Assembly: GCA_029008095.1 (NCBI GenBank)
Contig: JAQXJB010000004.1
Span: forward strand, 1-64,000
Source: Clostridiales bacterium
Lineage (GTDB): Bacteria; Bacillota; Clostridia; Oscillospirales; Oscillospiraceae
DNA length: 64,000 nt
Direction of reading: 5' to 3'
Part shown: positions 34,368 through 42,926 of the stretch, in pieces
How positions within the stretch are numbered: the first letter of the stretch is position 1
How the letters are laid out: each line of letters begins with the position of its first letter
Notes under the pieces: generated by a model
Told to the model about the DNA's origin: nothing
Database searches by the model: none
The model's input: the letters and a program-made list of their open reading frames with translations, nothing else
Made by a program: the position numbers and the translations under genes

Positions 34368-35696
34368 ATGGCAAAGCCCCTGGTAGCAATAGTAGGACGC
34401 CCCAACGTGGGCAAATCCATGCTTTTCAACAAGCTGGCCGGAAAGCGCCTTTCCATCGTGGAGGACGTGCCCGGCGTCACCCGCGACAGACTTTACGCCG
34501 ACGCCGACTGGAACGGCCGGGAGTTCACTATGGTCGACACCGGCGGTATCGAGCCCAAGACCAACAGCGAGATACTCCGCTTTATCCGCGAGCAGGCTGA
34601 GATAGCCATAGAGACGGCGGATGTCATCGTCCTTGTGACCGATATACACACCGGCGTTACCGCCGCCGACAGCGAGATAGCTTCCATGCTCCAGCGCTGC
34701 GGCAAGCCCGTTGTTCTGGTAGTGAACAAAATGGACTCCACCGGCATTACCGACCCCGGCATCTATGAGTTTTACTCGCTCGGCCTGGGCGACCCAATCG
34801 CCGTTTCCGCCGTTCATGGCCACGGCACCGGCGACCTGCTGGACGCCTGCGTAAAGGCCTTCCCGCCCGAGGACGAAACCGAGACGGATGACGACACCAT
34901 TTGCGTTGCAATGATAGGCCGTCCCAATGTGGGTAAATCCTCCCTCACCAACTATATTCTGGGCGAGAACCGCGTTATCGTAAGCGATGTTGCCGGCACG
35001 ACCCGCGACGCCGTGGACAGCTATTTCGAGAACGAGCACGGCAAGTACCTTTTCATCGACACCGCCGGTATGCGCCGCAAATCCAAGGTCGAGGACAAGA
35101 TAGAAAAATACAGCGTGCTCCGCGCCCAGCAGGCCATTGAGCGCGCCGACGTATGCCTTATCCTTATCGACGCCCAGGACGGCGTTACCGATCAGGACAC
35201 CAAGGTGGCGGGCATGGCGCACGAGGCAGGCAAGGCCTGCATCATCGTGGTGAACAAATGGGACCTTATTGAGAAGAACGACAGGACTATGGACAAGATG
35301 CGCAAGGACATCATGCGCGACCTGAGCTTCATGACCTACGCTCCCATCGTGTTCATCTCCGCCCTCACCGGACAGCGTGTGGACCGTCTCTTTGAGCTCA
35401 TCAACTACGTCAATGACCAGAGCTCCATGCGCATCACCACCGGTATGCTCAACAACGTCCTTGAGGACGCCACCGCCCGCGTGCAGCCCCCCTCCGACAA
35501 GGGCCGCCGCCTGAAGCTCTATTACATGACACAGACCGGCATAAAGCCACCCTGCTTTGTGATCTTCGTAAACAACGCCGAGCTTTTCCACTTCTCCTAT
35601 CAGCGTTATATCGAAAACCAGATACGCGCCGTGTTCGGACTGGAAGGCACGCCCATAAAAATCGTCGTCCGTCAGAAGGGCGACAAGGACAACTGA
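34368..35696 (+). CDS. der: Ribosome biogenesis GTPase Der (EngA)
   Basis: Double-Era-like GTPase required for 50S maturation, 442 aa. Two complete G domains: GRPNVGKSMLFNKLAG...DTGG...NKMD (residues 8-120) and GRPNVGKSSLTNYILG...DTAGMRRKSKVED...NKWD (about 180-300). A C-terminal KH-like domain ends in IKIVVRQKG. The start ATG has AAAGGAGG upstream. It lies 24 bp after the DUF512 gene, so the two are co-transcribed. Confidence 0.97.
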   Translation: MAKPLVAIVGRPNVGKSMLFNKLAGKRLSIVEDVPGVTRDRLYADADWNGREFTMVDTGGIEPKTNSEILRFIREQAEIAIETADVIVLVTDIHTGVTAADSEIASMLQRCGKPVVLVVNKMDSTGITDPGIYEFYSLGLGDPIAVSAVHGHGTGDLLDACVKAFPPEDETETDDDTICVAMIGRPNVGKSSLTNYILGENRVIVSDVAGTTRDAVDSYFENEHGKYLFIDTAGMRRKSKVEDKIEKYSVLRAQQAIERADVCLILIDAQDGVTDQDTKVAGMAHEAGKACIIVVNKWDLIEKNDRTMDKMRKDIMRDLSFMTYAPIVFISALTGQRVDRLFELINYVNDQSSMRITTGMLNNVLEDATARVQPPSDKGRRLKLYYMTQTGIKPPCFVIFVNNAELFHFSYQRYIENQIRAVFGLEGTPIKIVVRQKGDKDN

Positions 35697-35701
35697 CAAA
35701 T

Positions 35702-35732
35702 GATCCCCGTGTTCTGTGCGAACACGGGGATC
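35702..35732 (+). terminator. Hairpin after der
   Basis: The 13-bp perfect stem GATCCCCGTGTTC/GAACACGGGGATC with loop TGTGC follows, but with ATCATTATGG rather than a T-run. It is a termination or 3'-protection hairpin. Confidence 0.65.
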
Positions 35733-35750
35733 ATCATTATGGCAAAAATA

Positions 35751-35975
35751 GGCTTTTCCGTGATGCCTATCTCTCAATAACGCCGGAGATTCTTCGCACT
35801 CCCGCCTTCGGCGGGGCTCAGAATGACATAGTCTTTCGGTTTTGTGTTTTGTCATTACATCGGACAAATCTAAAAGCCGCGTCATTCTGAACGTAGTGAA
35901 GAATCTCCGCACTTTAACCCAGCTTGGACGTATAGATGTGTGAGTGCATCCTTATAAGCGCAATCGTTTTTCGGC
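35751..35975. repeat. Dispersed TCATTCTGA repeat, copy 1
   Basis: A non-coding ~225-bp element shares both ends and interior with 53265-53492. It contains GGAGATTCTTCGCACT and, inverted, GTCATTCTGAACGTAGTGAAGAATCTCC. Between them is an inner hairpin CCCGCC-TTCG-GGCGGG, which covaries with CCCTGC-TTCG-GCAGGG in copy 2. It fills the convergent gap between der and the DUF4129-like gene and overlaps no gene. Confidence 0.8.
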
Positions 35976-35982
35976 AGACCGT

Positions 35983-37287
35983 TTATCTTCTCCTGCTCCT
36001 CACCGCATTCATGGCCGCCTTGGCAACGGCCTCCTGCTCGGCTGTCACCTCGCTGTTTTCCTTATAGCGAACGGTATTATATACCTCGGCAAGCTCCTGT
36101 ATCTCGGCAATGCCCAGCTCGGCGCTGAGCTCACGGGGCGTATAATACACGGCACGGCGGTTGACACGGTTGCTGTTCAGCAGATTTTTATAGGCGAAGC
36201 GCACCCGCATCCGTCCGTTGGGCATATCCTCGAATTTTTCGGGAGTGGCGGTGAACTTATCGAAAAAGCTCTTTACACTGTCCCGCCCCTTCTTCAAAAT
36301 GCCTTTCAGATCCAGCAGACGCTCCACGCTGTCCTCGTAGGCCTCCACCTGCCGCACCTTGAAGAGCTTTTTCAGCCAATCTCTCACGCTGCCGCGTCCG
36401 CCCCTGCCGTCAGGTTTGGGTATGAACACGGCTATGGCGGTAATGAGAGCCAGAATGAGCATGATGCTGATAAATATCGGCACAAAAATACCGTCGCTTG
36501 TGCCGGGATCAAGCTCCACGGCTTCGCTCACCTCTTCGGTGACCTCCGGAGTTGCCGTCGGCACCATCATGGCGTCGCCGCCTCCGCTGGTGAGAGCCTT
36601 GAGTACGCTCCATACGCAGCGGAGCAGGAAGCCCAGACCGGCGCTCAGTCCTTTCTGGAGGAAGCTCAGGTTGGCAAGCGGCACGGCGATGAGCAGGAAC
36701 ACTGTCAGCATGATAAGGTTACGGCTGCGAAGTCCCGCGGGTACAGCCATCACAGCTCCGCCCTTAACATTATGTAAACCGTTGTGCAGGCTGTTTGTAT
36801 TGAAGCTGTAAAGGCTGAGGAGGAAAGCGCCCAGGGCGCAGTAGGTGATGGGCATTATCTCCCTGATAACTCCCGTATTCAGATAGAAGTAGGAGCAATC
36901 GAAGATGTAAAGGATTATTGACGCCAGCGCCACCTTGGGCGGGAAGGGCTGATCGCCCCGAAGGCCAAGGAAGAATATTCCCGCTCCCAGCAGCATGCAT
37001 GCTATTATGTAAACCACGTCCATAGTCTCATGAGCCGGGAAAACGAGCCATATCAGCGCGGCCGCGGCCAGAGCCGAGATGGGCAGCAGGGCATAGCGCA
37101 GAGCCTTTATATTCCGGGCGCAGAGTCCGGCAACGAAGCAGATAAGCAGCGGCCAGCCGCATACGCTGCGGCTGTACCAGGCCCAGCCCATAGCGGGAAG
37201 CTGTTCCATGAGCACCAGCAGAGAAAACGCAAAGGCGGCGGACAGCAGCAGATTTATCAGCCACATTCCGAGTTTATCGGCTTTCAT
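35983..37287 (-). CDS. Membrane protein with DUF4129-like C-terminus
   Basis: Protein of 434 aa, third gene of a moxR-DUF58 operon. About eight N-terminal membrane segments are followed by an external Thr/Glu-rich loop (PTATPEVTEEVSEAVELDPG), one more membrane segment (IFVPIFISIMLILALITAIAVFI) and a cytoplasmic tail with YYTPRELSAELGIAEIQELAEVYNTVRY, resembling DUF4129. Related operons usually end in a transglutaminase-DUF4129 fusion; no transglutaminase Cys-His-Asp core is seen here. ATG 37287 overlaps the DUF58 stop (ATGA). Confidence 0.75.
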   Translation of the reverse strand: MKADKLGMWLINLLLSAAFAFSLLVLMEQLPAMGWAWYSRSVCGWPLLICFVAGLCARNIKALRYALLPISALAAAALIWLVFPAHETMDVVYIIACMLLGAGIFFLGLRGDQPFPPKVALASIILYIFDCSYFYLNTGVIREIMPITYCALGAFLLSLYSFNTNSLHNGLHNVKGGAVMAVPAGLRSRNLIMLTVFLLIAVPLANLSFLQKGLSAGLGFLLRCVWSVLKALTSGGGDAMMVPTATPEVTEEVSEAVELDPGTSDGIFVPIFISIMLILALITAIAVFIPKPDGRGGRGSVRDWLKKLFKVRQVEAYEDSVERLLDLKGILKKGRDSVKSFFDKFTATPEKFEDMPNGRMRVRFAYKNLLNSNRVNRRAVYYTPRELSAELGIAEIQELAEVYNTVRYKENSEVTAEQEAVAKAAMNAVRSRRR

Positions 37288-38369
37288 CTGCCCAGCACCC
37301 CCTTTATGCGCACCCACGAAACGGAATTATTCATCTTTCGCAGGGTCTCGGCACGGGTCTGGAGAGAATCGCTCCAATAGGCGGAGATCATAACAATGTC
37401 CATCTCCGTTGTACCCGCGTTTATAAGGCTATCCAGCATGGAGTGGAAGCCCTTCTGCATTTTTATGTTCAGCACAGCCAGAGCCTCAAGTATCTCATTG
37501 AGCTTGGCCTCGCCTGTGCCGGGAGCCACATAGACCGGCTCATCGCTCTTAGCTTTGTTCTCGCCGTTGGAGCAGAAGCCCGCGTCAATGCCGTTATCGC
37601 AGCACCATGCCGCCAGAGCGGCGGCGATATTCACGCCGTTCTCAAGAAATTCCACATCCTTGGGCTCCATCGCCCCGTAAAGCAGATCGTTGATCTGGCA
37701 GTTCAGGCACAGCAGCACTCGGGGTGAAACGGTGTAGTCATGGGTCTTTACCTGCAAAGCGCCGGTGCGCGCCGTCGCTCCCCAATGTACGTCCTTGCGG
37801 CTGTCGCCGGGGCGGTATTCGCGGATGCCGTTCACCAGCATGGGATCCGGCATGATCCAGCGGCGCACGGTCACATCACCCTGCCATTTCAGGGCGGACT
37901 CGGGCATATCCTCCGGCTTGGGAATGGCGGGGTACACATATATTTTGGCGTCTCCCATATAGTCCTGACGGGCGTTGGCCAGGCCGAAAAGGTCGCCGGC
38001 CGCTATGCTCGCCTTGCTGCAGTCGTAGTAACCGCGTTTGGTGCAGAGTATCTCGTGGCGGCGGGTTATGCGGGAATAGCCGCCGAGGAAAAACAGGCTC
38101 TTATGGAAAAGCTCCATAGCTATCTCAAGATTTTCCTGGCTTTTGAATTTCAGCTCAGACGGCACGCGGGATTCCACGCGCACCCAGGGCACGGGGATGA
38201 GCTTATCATTGCTCAGTACCTCCACCAGATTCACTTTTTCTCCGGCGAACACGCGTTTTTCCGAGAAGTGCCGCTCATAGCTGACCTTTTTCAAGGCATT
38301 TTTATTATAGTACGCGACCTGAAGAAGCGCAAAAATGCCCACGATCACGATTATCCAAAAGGCGGTCAA
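37284..38369 (-). CDS. DUF58 domain protein
   Basis: Membrane-anchored protein of 361 aa with two short N-terminal hydrophobic stretches, a beta-rich region (RHFSEKRVFAGEKVNLVEVLSND) and the DUF58 core REYRPGDSRKDVHWGATARTGALQVKTHDYTVSPRVLLCLN (about residues 185-225), followed by a vWA-like C-terminal part. The start is TTG with GGAGG upstream. DUF58 and MoxR proteins are paired in many bacteria and thought to work in assembly of surface or metal-containing complexes. It is 53 bp downstream of moxR and overlaps the next gene. Confidence 0.87.
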   Translation of the reverse strand: MTAFWIIVIVGIFALLQVAYYNKNALKKVSYERHFSEKRVFAGEKVNLVEVLSNDKLIPVPWVRVESRVPSELKFKSQENLEIAMELFHKSLFFLGGYSRITRRHEILCTKRGYYDCSKASIAAGDLFGLANARQDYMGDAKIYVYPAIPKPEDMPESALKWQGDVTVRRWIMPDPMLVNGIREYRPGDSRKDVHWGATARTGALQVKTHDYTVSPRVLLCLNCQINDLLYGAMEPKDVEFLENGVNIAAALAAWCCDNGIDAGFCSNGENKAKSDEPVYVAPGTGEAKLNEILEALAVLNIKMQKGFHSMLDSLINAGTTEMDIVMISAYWSDSLQTRAETLRKMNNSVSWVRIKGVLGR

Positions 38370-38422
38370 TGCTCCACCTCCTATTCTTAAATGACGCGAA
38401 TGGCGCGGCGATGGCGCGGTTC

Positions 38423-39391
38423 TTATTCGCCTATCTTATCCGCGTTGGGGTCCTCGGTGGGCACGGCGACGGACTTGAGCAGATCATTGACCACCTGAGC
38501 GGCCTTGTCCGCAACGCCGTAGCCGGTGCGGGTTATAATGCGGTGGGCGAACACGGGTACTGCCAGCTTTTTCACATCGTCAGGCAGTACATAGTCGCGT
38601 CCCTGAACGGCGGCGTAGGTCTGGCAGGCGCGCATGAGCCAGAGGAGACCTCTGGGACTTACTCCCAGAGAAACGTCTGCGGCGGTACGGGTGGCCTCGG
38701 TGAGTGCGACCATGTAACGGCGGACCGGCTCGCTGACCTCCACCCTGCGGCAGGCGGCCTGAGCGGCCATTATCTCCCCGCCGGTGGCAACGGGCGTAAG
38801 CTCCTCAAGAGGGCTGTTATTGATAAATCTGTCCAGAACGGCCATTTCGCCCGCGGTATCGGGATAACCCAGATTCAGGCGGAAAAGGAAACGGTCGAGC
38901 TGAGCCTCGGGCAGCGGGAACGCGCCGGAGGACTCCACGGGGTTCTGGGTGGCAATGACGAAGAAGGGCTCGGCCAGGGCGCGGGTAACGCCGTCAACGG
39001 TTATCTGTCTTTCCTCCATGCACTCCAGGAGCGCGGACTGGGTTCTGGGAGTGGCGCGGTTTATCTCATCGGCAAGCAGAATATTGGTAAAAGCGGGACC
39101 TTCCCGGAACTCAAACACATACTCCTTCTGGTTGAAAATGCTCATGCCGGTGATATCGGAAGGCAGCAGGTCGGGGGTGAACTGTATGCGCTTGAAGCCG
39201 CAGTCGATGGACTTGGCCAGGGACTTCGCGGTAACGGTCTTGCCGGTACCCGGAACATCGTCCAGCAGCACATGACCTCCGGAAATGAGCGCTGTTATAA
39301 TAAGTTCTATTTCCATGCTCTTGCCTACCATGACCTTCTCGATATTTTCCCTTATCTTAGCAGCCAAGGCGGATACTTCCTTTATCTCCAT
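38423..39391 (-). CDS. MoxR-family AAA+ ATPase
   Basis: Chaperone-like AAA+ protein of 322 aa. Walker A DDVPGTGKTVTAKSLAK (about residue 42), Walker B ILLADEINRATPRTQSALLECMEERQ, sensor 1 FVIATQNPVE and arginine-finger region PLPEAQLDRFLFRL are all present, with a C-terminal lid beginning GVSPRGLLWLMRACQTYAAVQGRDYV. It has a GGAGG ribosome site and its own promoter. As the first gene before DUF58 it probably remodels that partner. Confidence 0.93.
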   Translation of the reverse strand: MEIKEVSALAAKIRENIEKVMVGKSMEIELIITALISGGHVLLDDVPGTGKTVTAKSLAKSIDCGFKRIQFTPDLLPSDITGMSIFNQKEYVFEFREGPAFTNILLADEINRATPRTQSALLECMEERQITVDGVTRALAEPFFVIATQNPVESSGAFPLPEAQLDRFLFRLNLGYPDTAGEMAVLDRFINNSPLEELTPVATGGEIMAAQAACRRVEVSEPVRRYMVALTEATRTAADVSLGVSPRGLLWLMRACQTYAAVQGRDYVLPDDVKKLAVPVFAHRIITRTGYGVADKAAQVVNDLLKSVAVPTEDPNADKIGE

Positions 39392-39437
39392 AATATGTAA
39401 ACCTCCTCACAAATTTTTGCTCTTACTATATTTATAT

Positions 39438-39466
39438 ATTGTATACGTTTCACAATCATTGGTCAA
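39438..39466 (-). promoter_or_regulatory. Promoter of the moxR operon
   Basis: Minus-strand TTGACC, 17-bp spacer, TACAAT, about 45 bp before the moxR ATG. Confidence 0.65.
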
Positions 39467-39560
39467 GTATTTTTACGAGTTATTTGCAAATTGCACACAT
39501 TTCCGTAAATAAAATCCTATGAGCGCCTATATTAGGATAGAAGAACTCCAATTTTGCTAT

Positions 39561-39589
39561 TGAATAGCTAAAAAAAATATGCTAAAATA
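39561..39589 (+). promoter_or_regulatory. Promoter of the Cys-motif/CoADR/DUF169 operon
   Basis: TTGAAT, 17-bp spacer with TG one base before the -10, then TAAAAT: an extended -10 promoter. The start site near 39596 falls inside the LacI-type operator. Confidence 0.7.
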
Positions 39590-39593
39590 TGAG

Positions 39594-39607
39594 AAATCGA
39601 TTGCAAA
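39594..39607 (+). promoter_or_regulatory. LacI-type operator overlapping the transcription start
   Basis: GAAATCGATTGCAA has the CG-centred palindrome AATCGATT typical of LacI/GalR-family operators. It matches the two sites at 42814 and 42834 (shared AATCGATTG). Its position over +1 implies repression. Confidence 0.6.
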
Positions 39608-39678
39608 ATCGTGAAAGCTTTTGGCGTTCCGGCCTCAGAAGTATGTCGGCCCGCCTTTAAAAATAGGAGGAAACCAAA

Positions 39679-40185
39679 ATGTCCAAGGAAAACATGACCA
39701 AGGAAGAGATCCTCGACCTTTGCGGCAAAACTGCCCGCGAGGCTCAGATCCGCGACGACGTATGCTCACGCAGCACCCTTATCGGCCTGAAGGCATATTT
39801 CGACTTCATTCCCGATGAGCTTATCCGCGCTTCCATGTCCCTCTGCGGCGGCGCGGGAGCAAGCAGCGGCAGCTGCGGCACCTATACCTGCGGCCAGCTG
39901 GCCGTAGGCCTGAAGTACAACGTACCCCTGGAGGACGAGCTGAAGAACCCCGACCTGCAGGATATCGGCGCTGCCAAGTTCCAGGCCTTCCGTGACAAGT
40001 ATCTGGCCGAGATGGGCACCACCATGTGTCCCGAGTTCCAGAAGAAGGTTTTTGGCCGTACCTTTATCTTCACCAATCCCGCAGACTGCGAGGAATATTG
40101 GAAGATCGAGGATCACGCAGTCAAGTGCGCCGACGTTGTTGAAAAGGCTACCCGCGTTATCGCGGAGTTCCTTCTGGACAACTGA
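39679..40185 (+). CDS. C_GCAxxG_C_C-like Cys-motif protein
   Basis: Soluble protein of 168 aa. A central Cys/Gly cluster SLCGGAGASSGSCGTYTCGQLAVGL and later single Cys residues (GTTMCPEFQKKVFGRTF, DCEEYW, VKCADVV) resemble the C_GCAxxG_C_C redox family, found near disulfide reductases and thought to bind metal or undergo redox change. AGGAGG lies upstream. It is the first gene of an operon with a CoA-disulfide-reductase-like enzyme 28 bp downstream, consistent with a thiol/redox role. The motif is a variant of the canonical one. Confidence 0.72.
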   Translation: MSKENMTKEEILDLCGKTAREAQIRDDVCSRSTLIGLKAYFDFIPDELIRASMSLCGGAGASSGSCGTYTCGQLAVGLKYNVPLEDELKNPDLQDIGAAKFQAFRDKYLAEMGTTMCPEFQKKVFGRTFIFTNPADCEEYWKIEDHAVKCADVVEKATRVIAEFLLDN

Positions 40186-40213
40186 TCGATCCGGCAACAG
40201 GAGGCATACATAA

Positions 40214-41845
40214 ATGAGAATTCTGGTAGTTGGCGGCGTTGCCGCCGGCGCATCCGCTGCAACCAAGGCCCGCCGCACCAACGAGGATGCCGAGATAGTC
40301 CTTTTTGAGAGAGGCAACTATGTTTCCTTCGCCAACTGCGGCCTGCCCTACTACATCGGCGGCGTCATCGAGGATCGCGACGAGCTGCTGCTCGTTACTC
40401 CCGAGATGTTCAAGGACCGCTTCAACATTGACGTTCGCATCAACCACGAGGTCGTGGGCGTGGACGCCAGAAACAAGACCATCACCGTAAAGACTCCCGA
40501 GGGCGAGACCACCGAGGCTTATGACAAGCTCATTCTCGCCACCGGCGGCCGTCCCATCGTCCCCCCCATCAAAGGAATTGAGCAGGACGGCGTATACAAT
40601 GTATTCACCGTACCCGACGCTGACCGCATCGTTTCCAGACTTGAGGCCGGCACCAAGAGCGCCGTTGTTGTCGGCGGCGGCTTTATCGGCCTTGAGTCCG
40701 CCGAGAACCTCCGCGAAAAAGGCGTTAAGGTCACCATCATCGAGCGCCTGCCCCAGATAATGAGCAATATGGATCAGGAATTCTCCGACGTCCTTATCGG
40801 CCACTTTGAGGAAATGGGCATCACCGTACTCACCGGCGCATCCGTAAGCGAGATCACCGGCGACGGCAAGGCCAACGGCGTTGTCCTCGCGGACGGCACC
40901 GCCATCCCCGCCGACATGGTCATCATGGCCGCAGGCGTGCGCTCCAGCACCGAGCTGGCCGTTCAGGCCGGCGTAAGGATCGGCGAGACCGGCGGCGTAT
41001 GGACCGACGCGACCATGCGTACCTCCGACCCCGACATCTACGCTGCGGGCGATATGGTGGAATCTCTTAACCTCGTTTCCGGCAAGAAGGTGCGCATCCC
41101 CCTGGCAGGCAGCGCCAACAAGCAGGGCCGCGCGGCCGGCTGCAACGCGGCTGGCGGCAAGCTTCTCTTCAAGGGCGTACTGGGAACCGCCATCATCAAG
41201 ATAGGCGAGCTCACCGCTGCCCGCACCGGTCTGAACGCCCGTGAGGCCGCAGCCCTTGGCTGGGACTTTGAGAGCGTTTACGTTCCCGGCTTCAGCAACG
41301 CCACCTACTATCCCGACGCAATGCCTATGGTTCTGAAGCTCACCGTAGCCAAGCAGGACGGCCGTATCCTCGGCGCCCAGGGCGTTGGCCGCAAGGGTAT
41401 CGACAAGCGTATCGACGTGCTTGCCACAGCCATCTACTCCGGTCTCACCGTTTTCGACCTTGAGAATCTGGATCTGGCATACGCGCCCCCCTATTCCTCC
41501 GCAAAGGATCCCGTCATTCTCGGCGGCATGATCGCTGCCAACATGATAAGAGGCGAGATGGACTACGTCCTGCCCTCCGATATTCCCGCCTGCAAGGAAG
41601 CCGGTGACGTCATCCTTGACGTCCGCAGCCAGGAGGAATATGACGCGGGTCACATTGAGGATTCCATCCTCCTGCCCATCGACGAGCTCCGCGAACGCTA
41701 TCAGGAGCTGGACAAGAGCAAGACCTATGTGGTATATTGCGGAGTAGGCTACCGCGCCTACAACTCCGCCCTCTTCCTCAAGGCCCACGGCTACCGCGTC
41801 AAGAATATGAGCGGCGGCTGGCGCGCCTGGACTATGAGTGTATAA
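40214..41845 (+). CDS. CoA-disulfide-reductase-like flavoprotein with rhodanese domain
   Basis: FAD/NAD(P)H oxidoreductase of 543 aa. FAD-binding VVGGVAAGASAATKARR starts at residue 5; the single redox Cys in SFANCGLPYYIGG (about residue 43) marks the CoADR/NADH-oxidase/persulfide-reductase class; NAD-binding is AVVVGGGFIGLESAENL (about 150) and the second FAD motif DPDIYAAGDMVE. A C-terminal rhodanese domain has active-site Cys in VVYCGVGYRAYNSA. The fusion suggests CoA-persulfide or polysulfide reduction. It sits in an operon with the Cys-motif and DUF169 proteins. Confidence 0.92.
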   Translation: MRILVVGGVAAGASAATKARRTNEDAEIVLFERGNYVSFANCGLPYYIGGVIEDRDELLLVTPEMFKDRFNIDVRINHEVVGVDARNKTITVKTPEGETTEAYDKLILATGGRPIVPPIKGIEQDGVYNVFTVPDADRIVSRLEAGTKSAVVVGGGFIGLESAENLREKGVKVTIIERLPQIMSNMDQEFSDVLIGHFEEMGITVLTGASVSEITGDGKANGVVLADGTAIPADMVIMAAGVRSSTELAVQAGVRIGETGGVWTDATMRTSDPDIYAAGDMVESLNLVSGKKVRIPLAGSANKQGRAAGCNAAGGKLLFKGVLGTAIIKIGELTAARTGLNAREAAALGWDFESVYVPGFSNATYYPDAMPMVLKLTVAKQDGRILGAQGVGRKGIDKRIDVLATAIYSGLTVFDLENLDLAYAPPYSSAKDPVILGGMIAANMIRGEMDYVLPSDIPACKEAGDVILDVRSQEEYDAGHIEDSILLPIDELRERYQELDKSKTYVVYCGVGYRAYNSALFLKAHGYRVKNMSGGWRAWTMSV

Positions 41846-41874
41846 GTATATAAACGAAAGGAAGCGTTTTTTTC

Positions 41875-42684
41875 ATGACCATACAGCAGTATAACGAATA
41901 TGGCAAGTTTCTGGAAAGCACTCTCCGCCTGGAAACCTATCCCATCGCTGTAAAATTCTTTGACAATCTCGAGGATATCCCCGCAGGTACCATCTTCCCC
42001 AAGCGCGACATGGGCAAGCACATGGCATTCTGCCAGGCAAAGGCCATGACCAGAATGAGAGGCATGACCATTGCTCTGACCAAGGAAGACCATTGGTGCT
42101 GGAATCCCCTCATTGCTTTCGGCATGGTGGACTGCACCCCCGGCACCGAATACTTCAACGTTATCAAGAAGTACATAGGCGTTCCCGAGGACAAGGCCGA
42201 GGAGTTCCTGGCCAACTTCCCCCGTCTGGAGCTGGGCAAGTGCAAGGCTGTTGTTACCTCTCCCCTCTACAAGGCAGAGTTTGAGCCTGATATCATCCTC
42301 GTTTACTCCAACACCATGCAGCTCAACTGCATTCTCCGCGCCGTTAAGTCCATGACCGGTACCTACGTCAAGAGCGAGTTCGACGGCATTGACTCCTGCG
42401 CCTACGCTACCGTTCCCCCCATGCTCAACGGTCAGTATCGCATTACCGTTCCCGACCCCGGCGATGTTGAGCGCGCCCGCGCCGGCAAGGACGAGATGAT
42501 TTTCTCTATTCCTCCCGCGAGACTGGAAGAGGTATGCACCGGCTTGAAGATGCTTGAGGACATGCACATGAATTACCGCAACACTCCCTGGCTCTATCCT
42601 CTGGATTTCGAGCGTCCCCCCTTCTACAACGAAGTATTCGAGATGTGGGGTCTGGAAAAGGGCGAGGATTGGAACAAGGTCTGA
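41875..42684 (+). CDS. DUF169 protein
   Basis: Soluble protein of 269 aa whose layout matches DUF169: YGKFLESTLRLETYPIAVKFFD at the N-terminus, AFCQAKAMTRMRGMTIALTKEDHWCWNP, a central ELGKCKAVVTSPLYKAEFEPDIILVYSNTMQL, and SCAYATVPPMLNGQYRITVPDPGDVERA. The family is widespread in anaerobes and has no established activity. Several conserved Cys suggest metal or redox involvement. It is the last gene of the LacI-type-operator-controlled unit, 29 bp after the flavoprotein. Confidence 0.82.
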   Translation: MTIQQYNEYGKFLESTLRLETYPIAVKFFDNLEDIPAGTIFPKRDMGKHMAFCQAKAMTRMRGMTIALTKEDHWCWNPLIAFGMVDCTPGTEYFNVIKKYIGVPEDKAEEFLANFPRLELGKCKAVVTSPLYKAEFEPDIILVYSNTMQLNCILRAVKSMTGTYVKSEFDGIDSCAYATVPPMLNGQYRITVPDPGDVERARAGKDEMIFSIPPARLEEVCTGLKMLEDMHMNYRNTPWLYPLDFERPPFYNEVFEMWGLEKGEDWNKV

Positions 42685-42813
42685 GCCTTACAGCATACAC
42701 CACAGCATAAAACAGCTTCAGTCCCTGCCGCGCGGAACGCCGGAAAAATTATTCAGGCTTTCTTCATCATAAAAAATGTTATGCTCGGCAGGGGCTATCT
42801 TCTCGAAGTTTCT

Positions 42814-42847
42814 CGCAATCGATTGCGCTATTTTGCAATCGATTGAT
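42814..42847 (+). promoter_or_regulatory. Tandem LacI-type operators upstream of the dehydratase gene
   Basis: CGCAATCGATTGCG (42814-42827) and TGCAATCGATTGAT (42834-42847) have centres 20 bp apart, about two helical turns. A possible promoter TTGCAA-17-TAAAGT overlaps the second site. The rest of the 242-bp gap holds a weak CCCTGCCG...CGGCAGGG pairing with a ~60-nt loop. Confidence 0.7.
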
Positions 42848-42926
42848 TAACGAGATAAAGTGCGCATTTTACATTCACAGCAATTATGTATCGAATACGA
42901 TATATGATTCTATAAGGAGGCAACAC

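Noticed and set aside
33936-35912. 658-aa minus-strand ORF opposite der and the repeat
   Set aside because: Antisense to der; its N-terminus translates the dispersed repeat.
42722-42795. Terminator after the DUF169 gene (CCCTGCCG...CGGCAGGG)
   Set aside because: Loop of about 60 nt and no T-run; mentioned only as a weak pairing.
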